This document shows, piece after piece, positions 59,871 to 64,000 of a stretch of DNA of 64,000 bases (positions are counted from its first letter, which is position 1; every line of letters begins with the position of its first letter). The position numbers and the translations under genes are program-made. The notes under the pieces are model-generated. The model saw only the letters and a program-made list of their open reading frames with translations, did not search any database and was not told the origin of the DNA. Origin of the DNA: Coxiella-like endosymbiont. GTDB lineage: Bacteria > Pseudomonadota > Gammaproteobacteria > Coxiellales > Coxiellaceae. The stretch spans positions 682,001 through 746,000 of the forward strand of contig NZ_CP094378.1 of NCBI RefSeq assembly GCF_030643785.1. The letters are read 5' to 3'.

Positions 59871-60629
59871 TTAACTTTCTGCTTTTGCTGGGATAGCAGT
59901 AACCTTTTTCAATGCAACTTGATTAAAAAAAATGTTGCTGCTAATAACAGTATCCAGAATGACGGCTAACAATTCGTGTTCTTTATTTCCTTTTGAGGCT
60001 GCTTCAATAATAATCCCCACGTTTTGATTGTTTTGGTTTTTTAATTCATCTCCCGGTGCCGGTAAAGTTTGACAAATAACATCGGCGCGATAAAGATGAC
60101 GTTTTAACTTTCCCAGGTAGTGGGTGCGCCCAATGATTTCTTGACCGATATAGCATCCTTTCGTAAAACTAAGAGCTCCCCACCTTTGTAAATTTATCAT
60201 TTGCGGAATTAAGGTCGCTGTGGTTCGGGGATAAATCCACGCCAATCCGACGTTGATATTTAGGGCGCGCCAGGCGTTTTCCTTAATTTCGGTTATTTCG
60301 ATGTCGACGGGAGGTCTAATTGTCGTTGTGAAAAAATCATCGACAGCTACTAATTCAACATTGGAAAAAACGGCATATTTTTTTAAATGATCGAGGGTAA
60401 AAGGAACCATCGATTTTGGTAGCAAAAAATAATAATTTTCTCCTTGGCGGAAAATATAAAAATTTGCAATCATTCGACCTTTGGGATCGCAACAGGCACT
60501 AAGTGATCCATGGGTTTCAGTAATCTTATGCACGTCACAGGTGAGTTGACCTTGTAAAAAGGTGGTGGCATTTGCACCGTTGATGGCTATAGCTGCGAAA
60601 TGATTAAGCGGAATAGTGTAAATTGGCAT
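59871..60629 (-). CDS. ygfZ: tRNA-modifying protein YgfZ (folate-binding, GcvT fold)
   Basis: Folate-dependent protein supporting iron-sulfur enzymes such as MiaB. It has 252 residues. The diagnostic motif K-G-C-Y-x-G-Q-E is present as FTKGCYIGQEIIGRTHYLGK. The N-terminal half begins IPLNHFAAIAINGANATTFL with LQGQLTCDVHKI, typical of the GcvT-like fold. It is intact and stands alone between convergent lysS and a divergent MFS gene. Confidence 0.92.
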   Translation of the reverse strand: MPIYTIPLNHFAAIAINGANATTFLQGQLTCDVHKITETHGSLSACCDPKGRMIANFYIFRQGENYYFLLPKSMVPFTLDHLKKYAVFSNVELVAVDDFFTTTIRPPVDIEITEIKENAWRALNINVGLAWIYPRTTATLIPQMINLQRWGALSFTKGCYIGQEIIGRTHYLGKLKRHLYRADVICQTLPAPGDELKNQNNQNVGIIIEAASKGNKEHELLAVILDTVISSNIFFNQVALKKVTAIPAKAES

Positions 60630-60713
60630 AATGCTAAAAGATTATAACATCTCTTGCATTTTAACCCGAAATCATTATCATGCCAGCTCATCGTTGGGCA
60701 AAGGTTAACCACC

Positions 60714-62018
60714 ATGAAAACTCCAGGCAGAGCCAATCATCCATCTACCTGTTGGCCACCCGTTCAAGGCGCTCCTCGTATCGCTCTCGCATGGCTTATG
60801 TGGGGTGCGACAGCCTTATTTGTATTATTTCAGTTCTTTTTACAGTTATCTTCAGGGGAGATTATTGATGGCTTGATGAAGAGTTTTTCCTTGAGCGCCT
60901 TCGGCGGAGGCGTGTTGGCCAGCACTTACTATTATATTTACGTGGTGTTACAAACACCTGCAGGATTGTTAATCGATCGTTTCGGGCCGCGACGGTTACT
61001 TTCATTGGGGGCATTGACTTGTGCATTTGGCTGTTTATTGTTTGGTTCTGCTCATCTTTTAATTTGGGCTATAATCGGTCGTCTTTTAATGGGTTTTGGC
61101 GCCGCTTTTGCTTTCGTTGGATCTTTGAATGTTATTGCAAAATGGTTTCCTCCTAAACGATTCGCGCTAATGGCAGCGGTAGCTGAAACCATCGGTATGA
61201 GTGGAACGCTTGTGGGCGGTTTTTTTCTGGCGGATTTTGTTCAATGCATGGGTTGGCGTTACTCGATGATTGGAGCTGCAGCCATTGTGGCTGTCATTGG
61301 TGGGCTCGTCTGGATGATTGTCCGTGACGCGTCTCCTAGCCCAATCTCAGCTTCTTCTGAAAAGAGTCCTCAGAGCATGAGGCAAGATTTTTATTTACTC
61401 ATTAAAAAACCAAAAATATGGTTAAATGGTCTTTATTCTGGGTTGATGTTTTCCATCATTACGGTATTTGTCGCTCTTTGGGCTATTCCTTACATGCAAT
61501 TAGCGCATCATTTGAGCCTGGTTATGGCTAGCGTTGTATGCAATCTGGTTTTCATTGGAGTAGTGCTGGCGGGTCCTCTGGTGGGCTGGCTGGATGGTCG
61601 TATTGCGGATCGTCGATGGCTTCTCTTGACTTGTTCTTTGGTGTCAGCAGGATTAATAGGGATTATTATTTACGTGCCGCAATTACCCTTGCCAATGGCA
61701 ATGGGTGTTATGATGTTATTAGGCATTTTTGCCAGCGGCTATGTACTCACGTTTGGTATTGCTAATGAAATTGTCCCTCGCCACATGCGCGGGACAAGTT
61801 TAGGTTTAGTGAATGCATTATCTGTAGGCGCTGCTCCTTTATTGCAACCGATTATTGGTCTTGTTTTGCATCTTACAGCACGTTCTACAACAAATGCTGG
61901 TGAATATTACTCGATCCATAATTATCAAGAAGCATTAACCTTAATTCCAATTTTAATTTTAATTGCAGGAATTTTAACAAAATGGATGCCGGTTAGAGGA
62001 AAAGGTGAATTTCTTTAG
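60714..62018 (+). CDS. MFS transporter, substrate unknown
   Basis: 434 residues from ATG 60714 with AAAGG about 10 bp upstream; an upstream in-frame TTG at 60654 is less likely. Twelve hydrophobic segments are visible. The loop 2-3 motif is GLLIDRFGPRRLLSLG; GRLLMGFGAAFAFVGSLNVI is segment 4-5, and GWLDGRIADRRWLLL is the second-half equivalent. It resembles the D-galactonate/ACS-like MFS groups in general. The substrate cannot be inferred. It is intact. Confidence 0.85.
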   Translation: MKTPGRANHPSTCWPPVQGAPRIALAWLMWGATALFVLFQFFLQLSSGEIIDGLMKSFSLSAFGGGVLASTYYYIYVVLQTPAGLLIDRFGPRRLLSLGALTCAFGCLLFGSAHLLIWAIIGRLLMGFGAAFAFVGSLNVIAKWFPPKRFALMAAVAETIGMSGTLVGGFFLADFVQCMGWRYSMIGAAAIVAVIGGLVWMIVRDASPSPISASSEKSPQSMRQDFYLLIKKPKIWLNGLYSGLMFSIITVFVALWAIPYMQLAHHLSLVMASVVCNLVFIGVVLAGPLVGWLDGRIADRRWLLLTCSLVSAGLIGIIIYVPQLPLPMAMGVMMLLGIFASGYVLTFGIANEIVPRHMRGTSLGLVNALSVGAAPLLQPIIGLVLHLTARSTTNAGEYYSIHNYQEALTLIPILILIAGILTKWMPVRGKGEFL

Positions 62019-62047
62019 AATAAAAAAGGCGATAAATATTATTCCTT

Positions 62048-62542
62048 TCAGGAAGAAGGAATAGGTGGTGTGTCCTCATGCTGCAAGAGCCAACGTTTAA
62101 TTTCTAGAAGAGGACCTTTAATAGCGCCGCCGTAACCACCGATGCCAGTGCTAGCGATAATGCGATGGCAAGGAATAACAATAGGGACTGGATTTTTACG
62201 ACAGGCATTACCCACCGGACGTGGTTTTGTTTCTAATAGTTGAGCTAATTCCGCATAACTTCGGGCTGCTCCCACGGGGATTTTTCGCAATGCCTGTAAT
62301 ACTGTTTCTTGAAAGGGTGTTACATTCAAACTAAAAGGAATTTTAAAAGAAAATTCAGGATCGGCAAAATAACACAGAACTTGTTCGACTGTCTCTTTAG
62401 CGATGATGGTTTTTGGTTTAATAATCAGCTCACTGTCGCCCAGGTAGTTGATGCCTAATAAATAATTGTCCGAGGTGCGGATACCAATTTTTCCGATCGG
62501 CGTTGAGATGGTGGCTTGATAAATTAAGGCGGGGTCCACCAT
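62048..62542 (-). CDS. ogt: Methylated-DNA-protein-cysteine methyltransferase
   Basis: Suicide repair protein removing O6-alkyl groups from guanine. It has 164 residues, with the acceptor Cys in PIVIPCHRIIAS and the arginine finger region AARSYAELAQLL (here GAARSYAEL). GGYGGAIKGPLLEIKRWLL is the typical end. It lies 6 bp after rplS on the same strand. Confidence 0.93.
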   Translation of the reverse strand: MVDPALIYQATISTPIGKIGIRTSDNYLLGINYLGDSELIIKPKTIIAKETVEQVLCYFADPEFSFKIPFSLNVTPFQETVLQALRKIPVGAARSYAELAQLLETKPRPVGNACRKNPVPIVIPCHRIIASTGIGGYGGAIKGPLLEIKRWLLQHEDTPPIPSS

Positions 62543-62548
62543 AAAAAA

Positions 62549-62896
62549 TTATATTTTTTCTTTAATTCTTGCTTTGCGGCCTTGTAAATTGCGCAAATAA
62601 TAAAGTTTTGCGCGGCGCACATCGCCTCGACGTTTTACATTGATTAAAGCGATCAGGGGACTATAAAGTTGGAAAACGCGTTCAACACCTTCACCATGAG
62701 AAACTTTGCGAACGGTGAAAGATGAGTTTAACCCACGGTTGCGACGAGCGATTACCACACCTTCAAAAGCTTGCAGTCGTTCACGATTACCTTCTTTTAC
62801 TTTCACTTGCACCACGACACTGTCCCCGGCACGAAAAGCGGGAATTTTTTTATCTTGAATTTGTTCTTGCTCAAGGGTTTGGATAATCTTATTCAT
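62549..62896 (-). CDS. rplS: Ribosomal protein L19
   Basis: 115-residue large-subunit protein at the 30S-50S interface. Conserved blocks are [40 protein letters not shown] and [16 protein letters not shown]. The start overlaps the trmD stop by 4 bp. Order rimM-trmD-rplS is the standard one. Confidence 0.97.
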   Translation of the reverse strand: MNKIIQTLEQEQIQDKKIPAFRAGDSVVVQVKVKEGNRERLQAFEGVVIARRNRGLNSSFTVRKVSHGEGVERVFQLYSPLIALINVKRRGDVRRAKLYYLRNLQGRKARIKEKI

Positions 62897-63651
62897 GATG
62901 ACTCCTCAATAAATTCGTCGAGTAACCGCCGCTCGTTTTCGCTTAAGGTACGTCTTTTTATCAGATCTTGACGTCTTTGCCAAGTTCTACCAAGTGCTTG
63001 CTTGAGTCGCCAACGAGCTATTGCGGCATGATCACCGCTGAGCAGCACTTCAGGGACAGGCCGGTTGTCAATTTTTTCTGGGCGCGTATATTGGGGATAA
63101 TCTAATAGTCCGGAGGTAAATGAGTCTTGAGAGGCAGAATCTTCGTGCCCTAGGGCTCCTGGCAAAAGTCGAGTTAGGGAATCAATCAAGATCATAGCTG
63201 GCAACTCTCCTCCGCTAATAATATAATCCCCAATTGACCATTCCTCATCTACTTCAGCTTCGATTAAACGTTCGTCTATCCCCTCGTAACGACCCGCGAG
63301 AAGAATGATGGATGTTGAATCTTGTACTTTTTTCTTTATTACTTCCTGATTGAGTAATTGGCCTTGTGGAGAAAGGTAAATGACTTTGGTACTTTCGCCT
63401 AATTTTGCTTTGGCTGCCTTTATAGCGGCAGCTAAAGGTTTAAATTTCATGACCATGCCCGGACCTCCGCCGTAAGGTCTATTATCAATGGTACAGTGAA
63501 TATCTGTGGCATAGTCGCGTGGATTCCAAAAGTGAAGGGTTAAAAGATTGTGTTTAAGGGCGCGTCCGATTACACCGTACTTAAGTGCTTCGAACATCTT
63601 TTGGAAAAGAGTAATAACGCCAATGTTTAGTGATGTGTCAAAAGTCAGCAT
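62893..63651 (-). CDS. trmD: tRNA (guanine-N1)-methyltransferase TrmD
   Basis: Methylates G37 next to the anticodon, preventing frameshifting. It has 252 residues. The trefoil-knot SAM site shows [36 protein letters not shown] and [15 protein letters not shown]. The family start lies in [11 protein letters not shown]. It overlaps rimM by 14 bp and rplS by 4 bp. It is intact. Confidence 0.97.
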   Translation of the reverse strand: MLTFDTSLNIGVITLFQKMFEALKYGVIGRALKHNLLTLHFWNPRDYATDIHCTIDNRPYGGGPGMVMKFKPLAAAIKAAKAKLGESTKVIYLSPQGQLLNQEVIKKKVQDSTSIILLAGRYEGIDERLIEAEVDEEWSIGDYIISGGELPAMILIDSLTRLLPGALGHEDSASQDSFTSGLLDYPQYTRPEKIDNRPVPEVLLSGDHAAIARWRLKQALGRTWQRRQDLIKRRTLSENERRLLDEFIEESS

Positions 63652-64000
63652 CCCAATTTACCACTATAATTTTGTTTTCTATATCCACAGATTTAACGAC
63701 ATGTGAAAGATATGGAATCAATCGTTCATCTCCTTGATTAGATGTTATCAGCACATCATTAGACCCCGTTTCAAACAGGGATTTCACGGTTCCTAATGCG
63801 ACTCCTTTTGTAGTAACTATTCGCATTCCTATTAAATCAGTCCAGTAATACTCATTTTCTTCCAAAGGAGAAAGTGTATTTCGTTCCACAGCGATTAAAT
63901 CATTCGTGTATTGTTTAGCAGTTTCGGTATCATCGAGCCCTTCTAACTTTATAACTAAAAATGGACCGTGGATTTGCCCAGTACGGAGGGAAAAGAGTTT
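63638..64000 (-). CDS. rimM: 16S rRNA processing protein RimM, 5'-partial at window end
   Basis: Assists 30S maturation by binding S19. The frame is open from the last base of the window ([20 protein letters not shown]), so the start lies beyond. The PRC-barrel part is visible: [20 protein letters not shown] with [18 protein letters not shown] and the C-terminal [12 protein letters not shown]. It is the first visible gene of rimM-trmD-rplS. Confidence 0.92.
   Translation of the reverse strand, partial: KLFSLRTGQIHGPFLVIKLEGLDDTETAKQYTNDLIAVERNTLSPLEENEYYWTDLIGMRIVTTKGVALGTVKSLFETGSNDVLITSNQGDERLIPYLSHVVKSVDIENKIIVVNWDADF

Noticed and set aside
1-64000. Insertion sequences or transposases
   Set aside because: No transposase motifs, no inverted terminal repeats flanking a reading frame, and the short duplications vary from 11 to 31 bp, unlike fixed-length target duplications.

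Overview
The window reads as part of the chromosome of a Legionellales gammaproteobacterium close to Coxiella, most likely a Coxiella-like endosymbiont (for example of a tick) rather than a free pathogen. The signs are a P1-type outer membrane protein next to htpG and folD, gammaproteobacterial gene orders (gloB|yafS-rnhA-dnaQ, ribF-ileS-lspA, rplU-rpmA-obgE, rimM-trmD-rplS), the C-terminal half of an IcmF gene, low GC, no insertion sequences, and very heavy gene decay. The assignment is inferred from gene content and was not searched.

Layout. 1-8 kb: htpG, a P1-like porin, folD, dead mltD and gloB, intact yafS-rnhA-dnaQ. 8-19.75 kb: a graveyard with no intact protein gene. It holds remnants of an L,D-transpeptidase, IcmF, a PF10118 hydrolase, an acyl carrier protein, a fatty-acyl-AMP ligase, purD, a TPP riboswitch, thiO-thiS-thiG-thiD, and purH. 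19.75-26.7 kb: fis, pepN, a dead sugar porter, gph-ubiG, an HPt remnant and a CDF metal exporter. 27-36.4 kb: dead cysZ, amino-acid permease, PQQ sugar dehydrogenase and GDSL lipase around an intact phoB-phoR-phosphate transporter operon. 36.4-47.3 kb: a well kept housekeeping block (tRNA-Pro, ispB, rplU-rpmA, obgE, rpsT, murJ, ribF, ileS, lspA, tRNA-Lys). 46.6-53.5 kb: remnants of pilE, an aminotransferase, an IucA/IucC siderophore synthetase, coaX and panD. 53.5-64 kb: panC-panB, a second dead permease, a DUF1289 gene, prfB, lysS, ygfZ, an MFS transporter, ogt, and rplS-trmD-rimM, which runs off the end.

Metabolic reading. Late purine synthesis (purH, purD) and thiamine synthesis are broken although the TPP riboswitch is still recognisable. 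Pantothenate synthesis keeps panB and panC but has lost panD and coaX. Ubiquinone (ispB, ubiG), translation and envelope functions are kept. Surface and host-interaction functions (IcmF, GDSL lipase, pilin, siderophore synthetase) are decaying.

Three patterns deserve attention. (1) Six otherwise healthy genes (htpG, pepN, murJ, ribF, ileS, lysS) each carry one frameshift equal to a missing base, mostly in a homopolymer. (2) prfB keeps the core of the RF2 programmed-frameshift site but one base appears to be missing, so the gene reads straight through. (3) At least twenty perfect two-copy tandem duplications of 11-31 bp lie almost only in decaying DNA.
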